Assembly (NCBI GenBank): GCA_902523455.1
Contig: CABYZG010000005.1
Location: 1-64,000 of the forward strand
Length of the DNA: 64,000 nucleotides
Direction: 5' to 3'
Origin: an uncultured Pelagibacteraceae bacterium
GTDB lineage: Bacteria > Pseudomonadota > Alphaproteobacteria > Pelagibacterales > AG-422-B15
Under the pieces are notes generated by a model that ran no database searches, had not been told where the DNA came from, and saw nothing but the letters and a program-made list of their open reading frames with translations. This document shows positions 1-7,333 of this stretch, one piece after another; position 1 is the first letter of the stretch, and each line of letters begins with the position of its first letter. Made by a program: the position numbers and the translations under genes.

Positions 1-530
1 AAGGAAAGATACTCAGTGACACAAATAATTTTATAAATCCTGCAGGATTTACCATTCATAGTGCAATACACGAGAAAAGAGAGGATGCACATTGTATTGT
101 TCATCTTCATTCAAATGATGGTGTAGCAGTTGCATCACTGAAAGATGGATTGTTACCTTTATCTCAAACTGGAATGTTAGTTAGAAGTCAAATCGCATAC
201 CACGATTATGAAGGAGTTGCTCTTTTTGAAGAAGAGAAAGAAAGATTGGTAAAGGATCTTGGTGAAGCGCGTTTAATGATACTTAGAAATCATGGAACAT
301 TGGCTTTAGGAAAAAATGTTGCAGAAGCATTTACAAATATATATTTCTTAGAGAAAGCATGCTCTTATCAAGTGAGAGCTCTTTCTGGAAATCTTGAATT
401 GAACTACCCCTCAGAGGAATCAATTGAAACAACAAGACAACAAGGTGAGGGAAGAGAAATGGCTGCGGCTTTACTATGGCCTGCGGTTAAAAGAAAGATG
501 GAGCGACTAGACTCATCTTTTCTTAATTAA
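1..530 (+). CDS. Class II aldolase/adducin family protein, 5' truncated
   Basis: The reading frame is open from base 3 to the stop at 528-530, so the gene begins before the window; a TTG at 150 is internal. The visible part, about 175 residues, resembles the class II aldolase/adducin fold. It has a VHLHS segment, whose two histidines fit metal ligands, and a later RNHG segment that supplies the third. Family members are zinc-dependent aldolases, epimerases or decarboxylases acting on small sugar phosphates or hydroxy acids. The substrate cannot be read here. It ends 23 bases before the formate dehydrogenase gene and probably shares its transcript. The N-terminal part is missing only because of the window edge. 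Confidence 0.8.
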   Translation, partial: GKILSDTNNFINPAGFTIHSAIHEKREDAHCIVHLHSNDGVAVASLKDGLLPLSQTGMLVRSQIAYHDYEGVALFEEEKERLVKDLGEARLMILRNHGTLALGKNVAEAFTNIYFLEKACSYQVRALSGNLELNYPSEESIETTRQQGEGREMAAALLWPAVKRKMERLDSSFLN

Positions 531-553
531 TCATGATAAATAAGGAGTTATAG

Positions 554-1753
554 ATGAAAGTATTGTGTATTTTATACGATGATCCAAAAGGAGGAATGCC
601 ATCAAGTTATCCAGTGGAAACTTTGCCAAAAATTGAAAAGTATCCAGATGGTCAAACATTACCAACACCAAAAGGAATAGATTTTAACCCAGGAGAATTG
701 CTTGGATGTGTTTCTGGTGAGCTAGGCCTAAGAAAATTTCTTGAGGATGCTGGCCATACATTGGTAGTTACAAACGATAAGGATGCGCCTGGATGCGTAG
801 CGGAAAAGGAACTTGTTGATGCCGATGTAGTAATTTCACAACCCTTCTTTCCGTTCTATTTAACAAAAGAACGTATTGCTACGGCTAAAAATTTAAAAAT
901 GGCAATAACTGCTGGTATCGGTTCGGACCATGTTGATCTGCAAGCAGCTATGGATAATAAAATTGATGTTATGGAAGTTACCTTCTGTAATTCAAGATCA
1001 GTTGCGGAGCACATTGTGATGATGATTTTATCTTTAGTCAGAGATTATCATAATCAATACCGAATTATTAATGAAGGCGGTTGGAATATTGCTGATGCAG
1101 TACAAAGATCATACGACCTTGAAGGTATGCATGTAGGCACAGTTGCAGCTGGAAGGATAGGTTTGGATGCGTTAAGAAAACTCAAGCATTTTGATGTTCA
1201 CATGCATTATTTTGACAGGCACAGACTACCAGAGTCAGTAGAAAAAGAATTGAATTTGACTTTTCATGACTCTGTTGAGTCAATGGTTGCAGTATGCGAC
1301 GTTGTTACAATCAATTGTCCACTTCACCCTGAAACTGAAAATCTCTTTAACGATGAGATGATCGGAAAAATGAAAAAGGGAGCATATATTGTTAATACTG
1401 CACGCGGTAAAATCTGTAATCGCGATGCAATTGCCCGTGCCTTAGAGTCAGGTCAATTAAGTGGCTATGCTGGTGATGTATGGTTTCCACAGCCTGCTCC
1501 AAATGATCACGTATGGAGAACGATGCCAAATCATGGAATGACACCTCATACCTCAGGAACTTCGCTATCGGCACAAGCAAGATACGCCGCTGGTGTTAGG
1601 GAAATTCTTGAGTGTCTCTTTGCTGGAGAAGATCAAAGAATGGAATATACAATTGTTAAAGATGGAGCACTTGCTGGAACGGGCGCTCACTCCTATAGCA
1701 AAGGATCTGCGACAAGTGGCTCCGAAGAAGCAGCAAAATACCAAAGAAAATAG
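554..1753 (+). CDS. fdh: NAD-dependent formate dehydrogenase
   Basis: This 399-residue enzyme of the D-2-hydroxyacid dehydrogenase superfamily oxidises formate to CO2 with NAD+ and needs no metal or selenium. From memory it aligns almost without gaps to the well-studied Pseudomonas sp. 101 enzyme. Key residues fall at the same numbers: Asn146, the dinucleotide fold GTVAAGRIG, Asp221 (NAD+ rather than NADP+ preference), Arg284, Gln313 and His332. The N-terminal GQTLPTPK stretch and the C-terminal GAHSYSKG tail, both typical of this enzyme, are present. A clear AAGGAG ribosome binding site precedes the ATG. A hairpin follows the stop. It likely supplies NADH and removes formate made by C1 metabolism. 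The gene looks intact. Confidence 0.96.
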   Translation: MKVLCILYDDPKGGMPSSYPVETLPKIEKYPDGQTLPTPKGIDFNPGELLGCVSGELGLRKFLEDAGHTLVVTNDKDAPGCVAEKELVDADVVISQPFFPFYLTKERIATAKNLKMAITAGIGSDHVDLQAAMDNKIDVMEVTFCNSRSVAEHIVMMILSLVRDYHNQYRIINEGGWNIADAVQRSYDLEGMHVGTVAAGRIGLDALRKLKHFDVHMHYFDRHRLPESVEKELNLTFHDSVESMVAVCDVVTINCPLHPETENLFNDEMIGKMKKGAYIVNTARGKICNRDAIARALESGQLSGYAGDVWFPQPAPNDHVWRTMPNHGMTPHTSGTSLSAQARYAAGVREILECLFAGEDQRMEYTIVKDGALAGTGAHSYSKGSATSGSEEAAKYQRK

Positions 1754-1769
1754 TATAAATTTTATATTG

Positions 1770-1789
1770 GGACGGAGTAAAATCCGTCC
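1770..1789 (+). terminator. Hairpin after formate dehydrogenase
   Basis: A perfect 7-bp stem, GGACGGA with TCCGTCC, encloses the loop GTAAAA, 16 bases after the fdh stop. The stem is G+C-rich against an A+T-rich surround. The downstream tract is TATATAA rather than a clean T run, so termination may be partial. It is the strongest terminator-like structure in the first 3 kb. Confidence 0.5.
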
Positions 1790-1803
1790 TATATAATGCA
1801 TAT

Positions 1804-2424
1804 ATGCTTAGCGTTTTTAAAAATTATTTTTCGCACTCAACCATTTATGGTTTTTTTATAATGGCATTATTTGGTATTTACTTTGTTCTTTCAAATGGAC
1901 TGTTATCTGAATATTTATTTTGGTTTTTTATACCAATCATTCTAGCGCCTTTTTACGAGTGGTATGTTCATAAGTATCAACTACATAAAGAGCTTACAAA
2001 AAAAGAAGGTTGGTACAGAAGATATCAGATTGTATTGCATCACGGACACCACAAAGACCCTGATAATATTAAACTTCAATTTGCACCTTGGAGATATCTA
2101 ATTTATACATATGGACAAGTATATCTTTTATATTCACTCATACTGTGGAGCTTACCTGCAGCGATGGTACCTTTTACGGGTCACCTAGTTTATCACTTGT
2201 GGTATGAGTGGATTCATTTGGCGCATCACTCCAAAGAATATAAACCTGTTTCAGTAGTTGGAAAAAAATTAAGAGATGCTCATATGAGTCATCATTTTCA
2301 TAATGAGAATTACAACTGGGGTATAACAAATATGATCGGTGATTATTTCTTTGGAACTCTGAAAGATAATAAATCCATAAAAAAAAGTACTACTGCAAAG
2401 ACGATAGCGGGTTATACAGATTAA
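1804..2424 (+). CDS. Fatty acid hydroxylase / sterol desaturase family membrane protein
   Basis: This is a 206-residue membrane protein with the histidine clusters of the fatty acid hydroxylase superfamily, which bind a di-iron centre: His56 and His61, the HHGHH block at 79-83, His138 with HH at 141-142, and HMSHH at 160-164. Two hydrophobic spans (about 13-31 and 36-50) and further ones near 105-135 fit a membrane enzyme with cytosolic histidine boxes. Relatives hydroxylate fatty acyl, sphingoid, sterol or carotenoid substrates; nothing local fixes the substrate. There is no obvious Shine-Dalgarno sequence, and a TATAAT lies only 6 bases before the ATG, so the mRNA may be leaderless. Confidence 0.8.
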   Translation: MLSVFKNYFSHSTIYGFFIMALFGIYFVLSNGLLSEYLFWFFIPIILAPFYEWYVHKYQLHKELTKKEGWYRRYQIVLHHGHHKDPDNIKLQFAPWRYLIYTYGQVYLLYSLILWSLPAAMVPFTGHLVYHLWYEWIHLAHHSKEYKPVSVVGKKLRDAHMSHHFHNENYNWGITNMIGDYFFGTLKDNKSIKKSTTAKTIAGYTD

Positions 2425-2453
2425 ATTATTATAGCTTACACACAAAGTTGGCG

Positions 2454-2481
2454 CGCGAACCTATTGATTACAAATCAATTG
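2454..2481 (-). repeat. tRNA-Thr remnant, 28-bp direct repeat of the tRNA-Thr core
   Basis: These 28 bases are identical to 2855-2882 inside the intact tRNA-Thr gene. Read on the minus strand they cover the anticodon stem-loop, variable loop and first part of the T stem; similarity stops abruptly on both sides. The fragment lies beyond the 3' end of the tRNA, with one small gene between. That is the geometry left when an element integrates in a tRNA gene, but no integrase is present, so a local duplication is also possible. Confidence 0.85.
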
Positions 2482-2525
2482 GTCGATATACTATTTAGTT
2501 ATTATTAAAAAATATGGAGTAATAA

Positions 2526-2798
2526 ATGTTTGTATCTTTTACCGATTGGGAATTCGACGGAAATATTGAAAATGCCGTTGAAAATATGAAAGGTTTTTGG
2601 CCTGAGATGAAAAAGCATGGAGCGACTAATATGCGCGCAACAGTCACTGGCGAAAAAACACTTAGAACGATGACTATTTGGAGTAGCGAAGAACAAATGA
2701 AAGCTAACATCGATGAAATTAGAGCAGCGGCTTCTAAAGCTGTAGGCATGACCACAACAGATGGAATGATGGGTACAATCGCAGTCGAGCTTGAATGA
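2526..2798 (+). CDS. Small protein, possible dimeric alpha-beta barrel fold
   Basis: I do not recognise this 90-residue protein with certainty. Its pattern (a strand around VSFTDWEF, a helix 14-31 with GFWPEMKKHG, a strand with RATVTGEKT and TMTIW, and a second helix 55-74) fits the small ferredoxin-like barrel proteins of the antibiotic biosynthesis monooxygenase type. Spacing to a GGAG ribosome binding site before the ATG is good, and the acidic, cysteine-free composition suggests a cytosolic protein. It sits alone between the tRNA-Thr remnant and the intact tRNA-Thr gene, so it may have arrived as a tiny insert. No function is assigned. Confidence 0.65.
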   Translation: MFVSFTDWEFDGNIENAVENMKGFWPEMKKHGATNMRATVTGEKTLRTMTIWSSEEQMKANIDEIRAAASKAVGMTTTDGMMGTIAVELE

Positions 2799-2830
2799 TT
2801 AATTAATCAGAAGCAGTTTTTATAATTAAG

Positions 2831-2906
2831 TGGTGCCCCCACACGGACTTGAACCGCGAACCTATTGATTACAAATCAATTGCTCTACCAATTGAGCTAT
2901 AGGGGC
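2831..2906 (-). tRNA. trnT: tRNA-Thr (anticodon TGT)
   Basis: The 76-base cloverleaf is complete: acceptor GCCCCTA with TGGGGGC, D arm GCTC/GAGC, anticodon stem ATTGA/TCAAT with loop TTTGTAA (anticodon TGT, reading ACA and likely other ACN codons), T stem CGCGG/CCGTG, and an encoded CCA. A weak promoter (TAGACA, 17 bases, TAAAAG on the minus strand) may lie at 2918-2946. Its core is duplicated at 2454-2481. Confidence 0.97.
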
Positions 2907-2968
2907 AACTAATAAAACTTTTAAATTTTTAAGTTTTAATTGTCTATAATTATTTGTAAAATGCGAGT

Positions 2969-3067
2969 ATGAAAAAATTCTTAGACTTTATCGGTGGTCA
3001 AATAGCTTTAGCCTATTTAGTAGTTTTCTTTATCTTGGTTATCTCAATGATAGCTCTAGCTTTTTAA
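2969..3067 (+). CDS. Candidate 32-residue single-span membrane peptide
   Basis: A short frame runs from ATG at 2969 to TAA at 3065-3067. It encodes a basic start (MKKFLDF), a glycine pair, then about 20 hydrophobic residues (IALAYLVVFFILVISMIALAF), which would form one transmembrane helix. A perfect TATAAT lies at 2945-2950, 18 bases before the ATG, but no good -35 or ribosome binding site is seen. Its end overlaps the end of rlmB on the other strand by 12 bases. The composition is not random-looking, yet a chance frame cannot be excluded without comparison to relatives. Confidence 0.4.
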   Translation: MKKFLDFIGGQIALAYLVVFFILVISMIALAF

Positions 3068-3829
3068 ATTTATATTTGAAATATAGAACATCATTATAGC
3101 TGCCGTATTTGATACATTTAGACTTTCAAGATCATCGCTCATTTTAATCTTAAGACTTTCGTCACATAGTGAATCCGTAATTTTTCTCATTCCTTTGTTT
3201 TCTGAACCTAAAACAAAAACAATTTTTTTTGGAAATTTTATGTCTGTTATTAAGCTTTTAGATTTCATGTCTAAGCCATAAATCCAATAACCATTTTCTT
3301 TTAACATTTTTATACAAGAGCTTATATTTTGGATTTTAGTAAACGGAACTTTATCTAGAGCACTGGATGCTGTTTTTGCTAAAAATGAATTTTCAGTTAC
3401 TGAATTATTGTTTGTTAATATTATACCATTAATATTAAATGCGAGGGCAGATCTAAAAATTGCACCAACATTTTGTGGATCATCTAGTTGATCTAATAAA
3501 AAGATTATAGACCTCTCCTCATTTATATTTTTTATAAAATCTGAAAGTTTGGGTGTCTGTATTTTTTCAACTCTTAAACAAATTCCTTGATGATTTGAGA
3601 TACCCTTTAAAAGCAAGTCAATTTCATCTCTAGTTTTTTTGATTGATATGACATTGATATTTTCCAATTTTATTTCATTTTTGAGTTTTTTCTCAGCATC
3701 AGAAGTGAAATAAACTTCGTATTTAACTCTATTCTCATTCATTAGAGCCCCAACCACAGCATGATGACCGTATATCCAGTAATCAGAATTTTGCCTTTTT
3801 TTTGGGAGTTTTTTTGATCTCTTGCTCAT
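3056..3829 (-). CDS. rlmB: 23S rRNA 2'-O-ribose methyltransferase RlmB (SpoU family)
   Basis: A 257-residue SPOUT-class methyltransferase that in E. coli methylates the ribose of G2251 in the 23S rRNA P loop using S-adenosylmethionine. An N-terminal substrate-binding region (about 15-95, starting IYGHHAVVGAL) is followed by the knotted catalytic domain with motif 1 NVGAIFRSA, motif 2 VLGSENKGM and motif 3 LNVSNTAAI. A basic N-terminal tail (MSKRSKKLPKKR) is present. It faces away from the tRNA-Tyr/tuf operon, the common alphaproteobacterial arrangement. Length is normal for the family; a tRNA methyltransferase of the same family is a less likely alternative. Confidence 0.93.
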   Translation of the reverse strand: MSKRSKKLPKKRQNSDYWIYGHHAVVGALMNENRVKYEVYFTSDAEKKLKNEIKLENINVISIKKTRDEIDLLLKGISNHQGICLRVEKIQTPKLSDFIKNINEERSIIFLLDQLDDPQNVGAIFRSALAFNINGIILTNNNSVTENSFLAKTASSALDKVPFTKIQNISSCIKMLKENGYWIYGLDMKSKSLITDIKFPKKIVFVLGSENKGMRKITDSLCDESLKIKMSDDLESLNVSNTAAIMMFYISNINLKS

Positions 3830-3884
3830 TACCTCAATAATTTATCATTTATAATTTAATTAGGTTCAAAAATATTAATATTTA

Positions 3885-3913
3885 TTGATTTAGGCTCTTT
3901 TTTTCCATATAAG
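3885..3913 (+). promoter_or_regulatory. Promoter for the tRNA-Tyr/tRNA-Gly/tuf operon
   Basis: TTGATT (3885-3890) and TATAAG (3908-3913) are separated by 17 bases, a near-consensus housekeeping promoter, about 66 bases before tRNA-Tyr. It is the only good candidate upstream of the long tuf-to-rpoC run. Confidence 0.55.
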
Positions 3914-3931
3914 TCACCCCTTAAGGTTCTA

Positions 3932-3978
3932 TAGACTAAGTCTAGGGAAACTTATCTTGAGATGTTGAAAACTATCTC
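3932..3978 (+). promoter_or_regulatory. Inverted repeats in the tRNA-Tyr leader
   Basis: TAGACT-A-AGTCTA (3932-3944) is a perfect dyad around a single base. Just before the tRNA, GAGAT (3959-3963) can pair with ATCTC (3974-3978) around a 10-base loop ending 2 bases before the mature 5' end. The second could help present the leader to RNase P; the first could be an operator or part of a leader fold. No regulator is implied by the sequence alone. Confidence 0.3.
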
Positions 3979-3979
3979 G

Positions 3980-4064
3980 GGAGGGGTGCCCGAGTGGTTA
4001 AAGGGGACGGGCTGTAAACCCGTTAGCTATGCTTACGTTGGTTCGAATCCAACCCCCTCCACCA
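3980..4064 (+). tRNA. trnY: tRNA-Tyr (anticodon GTA)
   Basis: An 85-base class II tRNA with acceptor GGAGGGG/CCCCTCC, anticodon loop CTGTAAA (GTA), a long variable arm and an encoded CCA. It leads the operon that continues through tRNA-Gly into tuf. Confidence 0.97.
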
Positions 4065-4098
4065 CGTTAAGGTACCTTAGGGTAGCTTGAAGGAATAA

Positions 4099-4172
4099 GC
4101 GGGTGTAGCTTAGTGGTAAAGCTCCAGCCTTCCAAGCTGATTACGAGGGTTCGATTCCCTTCACCCGCTCCA
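4099..4172 (+). tRNA. trnG: tRNA-Gly (anticodon TCC)
   Basis: A 74-base cloverleaf with acceptor GCGGGTG/CACCCGC, anticodon loop CTTCCAA (TCC, reading GGA/GGG) and an encoded CCA. It lies 34 bases after tRNA-Tyr and 37 before tuf, so it is probably cut from the tuf precursor transcript. Confidence 0.97.
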
Positions 4173-4209
4173 AAAAAAACGAAGACTAAAAATTGAGAGG
4201 AACAAAAAA

Positions 4210-5400
4210 ATGGCTAAAGAAAAATTCGATCGAAGTAAACCACACTGTAACGTAGGGACTATCGGTCACGTGGATCACGGTAAAACAACTTTGACCGCGG
4301 CAATAACAAAAGTATTATCAGAATCAGGTGGAGCAGAGTTTACTGCATATGATGCAATCGATAAGGCTCCTGAAGAAAAAGAACGTGGAATTACGATTTC
4401 AACGGCTCACGTAGAATACACAACTGATGCAAGACACTATGCGCATGTTGACTGCCCAGGACACGCTGACTATGTAAAAAATATGATTACAGGTGCTGCG
4501 CAAATGGATGGAGCAATTTTAGTTGTGAATGCTGCAGATGGACCAATGCCACAAACTAGAGAGCATATACTTCTTGCCCGCCAAGTTGGGGTTCCTGCAA
4601 TAGTCGTTTACTTAAATAAAGTTGATCAAGTTGATGATGCAGAACTATTAGAGCTTGTTGAAGTTGAGATTAGAGATATACTAAATGAATATGAATTTCC
4701 AGGCGATACTACTCCAATAGTTAAAGGTTCAGCTTTAGCAGCGGTAGAAAGTAGAGATGATGAAATTGGAAAAAATTCAATCGTGGAACTTATGAAAGCT
4801 GTTGACGATCACATTCCTCAACCTGAGCGTGATAAGGATAAGCCATTCCTTATGCCAATTGAGGATGTATTTTCAATCTCTGGACGTGGTACTGTTTGTA
4901 CTGGAAGAGTTGAAAGTGGTATCGTTAAAGTAGGTGAAGAGCTTGAAATAGTTGGGATTAAAGAAACTCAAAAAACAACTTGTACTGGAGTTGAGATGTT
5001 CCGAAAACTCCTAGATACTGGTGAAGCAGGTGATAATATCGGTGCACTTTTAAGAGGCATTGAGAGAGACCAAGTTGAAAGAGGTCAAGTTCTGGCACAC
5101 GTTGGATCTATCACGCCGCATACTAAATTTAAATGTGAAGCTTATGTATTAAAAAAAGAAGAGGGTGGCAGACACACCCCTTTCTTTACAAATTACCGTC
5201 CTCAGTTTTATTTTAGAACTACGGATGTTACAGGTGTTTGTAAGCTTCCTGATGGAACTGAGATGGTTATGCCCGGTGACAACATTGCAATGGAGATTGA
5301 GCTAATAGCTCCAATTGCCATGGATAAAGGCGTACGTTTTGCAATACGTGAAGGTGGACGTACTGTTGGATCAGGCGTCGTAACTGAAATTATCTCATAA
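4210..5400 (+). CDS. tuf: Translation elongation factor EF-Tu
   Basis: This 396-residue GTPase delivers aminoacyl-tRNA to the ribosomal A site. It has P-loop GHVDHGKT (about 19-26), switch [10 protein letters not shown], base-recognition NKVD, and complete domains 2 and 3 ending [16 protein letters not shown] 9 bases upstream is a good ribosome binding site. The copy sits between tRNA-Gly and tRNA-Trp. The other usual site, between fusA and rpsJ, is empty here, so this may be the cell's only tuf gene. Confidence 0.99.
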   Translation: MAKEKFDRSKPHCNVGTIGHVDHGKTTLTAAITKVLSESGGAEFTAYDAIDKAPEEKERGITISTAHVEYTTDARHYAHVDCPGHADYVKNMITGAAQMDGAILVVNAADGPMPQTREHILLARQVGVPAIVVYLNKVDQVDDAELLELVEVEIRDILNEYEFPGDTTPIVKGSALAAVESRDDEIGKNSIVELMKAVDDHIPQPERDKDKPFLMPIEDVFSISGRGTVCTGRVESGIVKVGEELEIVGIKETQKTTCTGVEMFRKLLDTGEAGDNIGALLRGIERDQVERGQVLAHVGSITPHTKFKCEAYVLKKEEGGRHTPFFTNYRPQFYFRTTDVTGVCKLPDGTEMVMPGDNIAMEIELIAPIAMDKGVRFAIREGGRTVGSGVVTEIIS

Positions 5401-5404
5401 CTGG

Positions 5405-5480
5405 AGGAGTGTAGCTCAACTGGTAGAGCACCGGTCTCCAAAACCGGGGGTTGGGGGTTCGAGTCCCTTCGCTCCTGCCA
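5405..5480 (+). tRNA. trnW: tRNA-Trp (anticodon CCA)
   Basis: A 76-base cloverleaf: acceptor AGGAGTG/CGCTCCT, D arm GCTC/GAGC, anticodon stem CCGGT/ACCGG with loop CTCCAAA (CCA), encoded 3' CCA. Only 4 bases separate it from the tuf stop and 15 from the secE start, so it must be excised from a shared transcript. Confidence 0.98.
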
Positions 5481-5495
5481 CATAAGGTAAACGTT

Positions 5496-5684
5496 ATGAA
5501 ACCATTTAAATTTATTCAAGAAGTAAGAAGAGAAGGAAGTAAAGTTACATGGCCAACTTCTAGAGAAACATTAACTGGCTCTGTAATGGTTGTGCTGATT
5601 ACTGCCTTTGCAGCAGTTTTTTTTCTGATAATTGATCAGATATTCAGTTTTGGATTAGATAAACTTATTGGAGTTGTTGTTTAA
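5496..5684 (+). CDS. secE: Preprotein translocase subunit SecE
   Basis: A 62-residue, single-span form of the SecYEG gamma subunit, which clamps SecY in the inner membrane. The conserved amphipathic stretch FIQEVRREGSKVTWP, where TWP is the family signature, precedes one transmembrane helix (about 28-50). The ATG at 5496 is chosen because the frame open further upstream runs into tRNA-Trp. The short form with one helix is normal outside enterics. nusG follows after 2 bases. Confidence 0.96.
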   Translation: MKPFKFIQEVRREGSKVTWPTSRETLTGSVMVVLITAFAAVFFLIIDQIFSFGLDKLIGVVV

Positions 5685-5686
5685 AA

Positions 5687-6220
5687 ATGTCGCATAAATG
5701 GTACATAGTGCATGCGTATTCTGGTTTTGAGAAAAAAGTTGCGGCAGCAATTTTAGAAAAAGCAAAAACAAAAAATATTGAATCTGCATTCAGTGAAATT
5801 ATTGTTCCAACTGAAGAAGTTGTTGAGGTAAAAAAAGGAAAAAAGAGAAATGCTGAGAGAAAATTTTTTCCAGGTTATGTACTGACTAAAATGGAGATGA
5901 CTGATGCAACTTATCACATGGTAAAGTCTTTGCCAAAAGTAAGCGGCTTTCTTGGTCATACGCAAGGAAAACCAACGGCAGTCCCTGAAAGTGAGATAAA
6001 TAAGATTTTACAAGATATTGAAGAAGGTGTAACTAGTCCTAAACCATCTATTACATTTGAAGTTGGAGAGCAAGTAAGGGTAAGCGATGGACCTTTCGCT
6101 TCTTTCAATGGTTTAGTCGAAGAAATAGATGAAGAAAGGGCGAGAGTGAAAGTATCTGTATCGATATTTGGTAGGTCAACGCCCGTTGAATTGGAGTATA
6201 CACAAGTAGAGAAGGCATAA
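5687..6220 (+). CDS. nusG: Transcription termination/antitermination factor NusG
   Basis: A 177-residue NusG with the N-terminal domain that binds the RNA polymerase clamp (starting [15 protein letters not shown]) and the C-terminal KOW domain (about 120-177, [16 protein letters not shown]). It suppresses pausing, links polymerase to Rho or to the leading ribosome (via S10), and acts in the cytoplasm. Its stop codon shares a base with the rplK start. Normal length, no insertion. Confidence 0.98.
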   Translation: MSHKWYIVHAYSGFEKKVAAAILEKAKTKNIESAFSEIIVPTEEVVEVKKGKKRNAERKFFPGYVLTKMEMTDATYHMVKSLPKVSGFLGHTQGKPTAVPESEINKILQDIEEGVTSPKPSITFEVGEQVRVSDGPFASFNGLVEEIDEERARVKVSVSIFGRSTPVELEYTQVEKA

Positions 6221-6648
6221 TGGCAAAAGAAATTGAGGGCACATTAAAATTACAAGTACCTGCAGGACAGGCAAATCCATCCCCACCAGTTGGACCTGCT
6301 CTTGGACAAAGAGGTATTAACATTATGGACTTTTGTAAAATGTTTAATGACAAAAGTAAAAATGAACAACCAGGCGTTATGCTGCCTGTTGTAGTTACAT
6401 ACTTTACAGACAAGAGTTTTACAATGGATATAAAACTCCCACCTGCATCTTTCTTTATTAAAGAGGCATTAAAAATAAAAAAAGGATCAAAAGAACCTGG
6501 AAGAGATATCATTAATACTATTTCTATTAAACAATGTGAGGAAATAGCTGAGAAGAAATTAAAAGACTTGAATGCTAATACTGTAGAGCAAGGCGTTAAA
6601 ATAATTGTAGGATCTGCAAAGTCCATGGGGATAGAGGTAACAGGATAA
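6220..6648 (+). CDS. rplK: 50S ribosomal protein L11
   Basis: A 142-residue protein of the GTPase-associated centre; binds the thiostrepton loop of 23S rRNA with L10/L12 and is needed for stringent-response sensing by RelA-type enzymes. The N-terminal proline-rich segment [17 protein letters not shown] and the C-terminal RNA-binding domain ending SAKSMGIEV are intact. The final TAATG shares a base with rplA. Confidence 0.99.
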   Translation: MAKEIEGTLKLQVPAGQANPSPPVGPALGQRGINIMDFCKMFNDKSKNEQPGVMLPVVVTYFTDKSFTMDIKLPPASFFIKEALKIKKGSKEPGRDIINTISIKQCEEIAEKKLKDLNANTVEQGVKIIVGSAKSMGIEVTG

Positions 6649-7331
6649 TGGGTAAAAGATTAAAAAATATTATTAATGAAAATGATTTTTCAAAAAGTTA
6701 CTCTCTTGAAGAGGCGGTTGAAATGGCTATTAAAACAGCAACAACTAAGTTTAATGAAACTATTGATATTTGTATGAATTTAAATATTGATCCAAAAAAT
6801 GGCGAGCAAAACGTTAGAGGCAAGATTAAGCTTCCAAAAAATCTCGGAAAAAATGTTAAGGTTTGTGTGTTCGCATCAGATAATAAACAACAAGAAGCTA
6901 AAGATGCTGGTGCTGATATTGTAGGATCAGATGAACTCGTTGAAAAAGTAGAAAATGGATTTGTTGATTTTGATAGATGTATTTCAACCCCCGACATGAT
7001 GTCTAAAGTTGGTAAATTGGGAAAAGTTCTCGGACCTCGTAACCTTATGCCTAATCCAAAGTTAGGAAGTGTAACAAATGATTTAAAACAAGCAGTTGAG
7101 GACGCTAAGGCAGGAGAACTAGAATTTAAAAATAGTGACACATTAGTCCAGGTGGGAATTGCAAAATCTGATTTTGAAAAGAATGATGTAATAAAAAATA
7201 TAAAATTTTTCTATGAGACTATTTTAAAAGAAAGACCTTCAGGAATTAAGGGGGATTTTGTAAAAAAAGTTTCAATAAGTCCTACTATGGGACCAGGCAT
7301 TAATGTCAATTTAGATTCTTTTGGAGCGTAA
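6648..7331 (+). CDS. rplA: 50S ribosomal protein L1
   Basis: A 227-residue L1-stalk protein, which moves deacylated tRNA from the E site and in many bacteria represses its own rplK-rplA mRNA. Conserved motifs include the central GKLGKVLGPRNLMPNPK and the C-terminal SPTMGPGI. It overlaps rplK by one base and ends 2 bases before rplJ. No separate L1-binding leader is evident before rplK because nusG abuts it, so feedback, if any, must use coding sequence. Confidence 0.99.
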   Translation: MGKRLKNIINENDFSKSYSLEEAVEMAIKTATTKFNETIDICMNLNIDPKNGEQNVRGKIKLPKNLGKNVKVCVFASDNKQQEAKDAGADIVGSDELVEKVENGFVDFDRCISTPDMMSKVGKLGKVLGPRNLMPNPKLGSVTNDLKQAVEDAKAGELEFKNSDTLVQVGIAKSDFEKNDVIKNIKFFYETILKERPSGIKGDFVKKVSISPTMGPGINVNLDSFGA

Positions 7332-7333
7332 AT

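Noticed and set aside
554..1753. fdh as a phosphoglycerate or glyoxylate dehydrogenase
   Set aside because: The exact match in residue numbers at Asn146, Arg284, Gln313 and His332 and the diagnostic N- and C-terminal blocks identify formate dehydrogenase.
2454..2882. The 28-bp repeat pair as a small CRISPR array
   Set aside because: Only two copies about 400 bases apart, one of them inside a functional tRNA; no cas genes.
3932..3944. Leader dyad as a T-box or other known riboswitch
   Set aside because: No T-box sequence, specifier loop or terminator pair is visible, and T-boxes are not typical of this class of bacteria.
5451..5495. Upstream start for secE
   Set aside because: The extra residues would be coded by tRNA-Trp sequence.
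5208..5519. Minus-strand frame of 103 codons across tuf, tRNA-Trp and secE
   Set aside because: It reads through a tRNA and opposite a highly conserved gene; its sequence is the antisense of these and has no start signal.
6105..6626. Minus-strand frame of 173 codons across nusG and rplK
   Set aside because: Fully opposite two essential conserved genes; composition is that of an antisense shadow.
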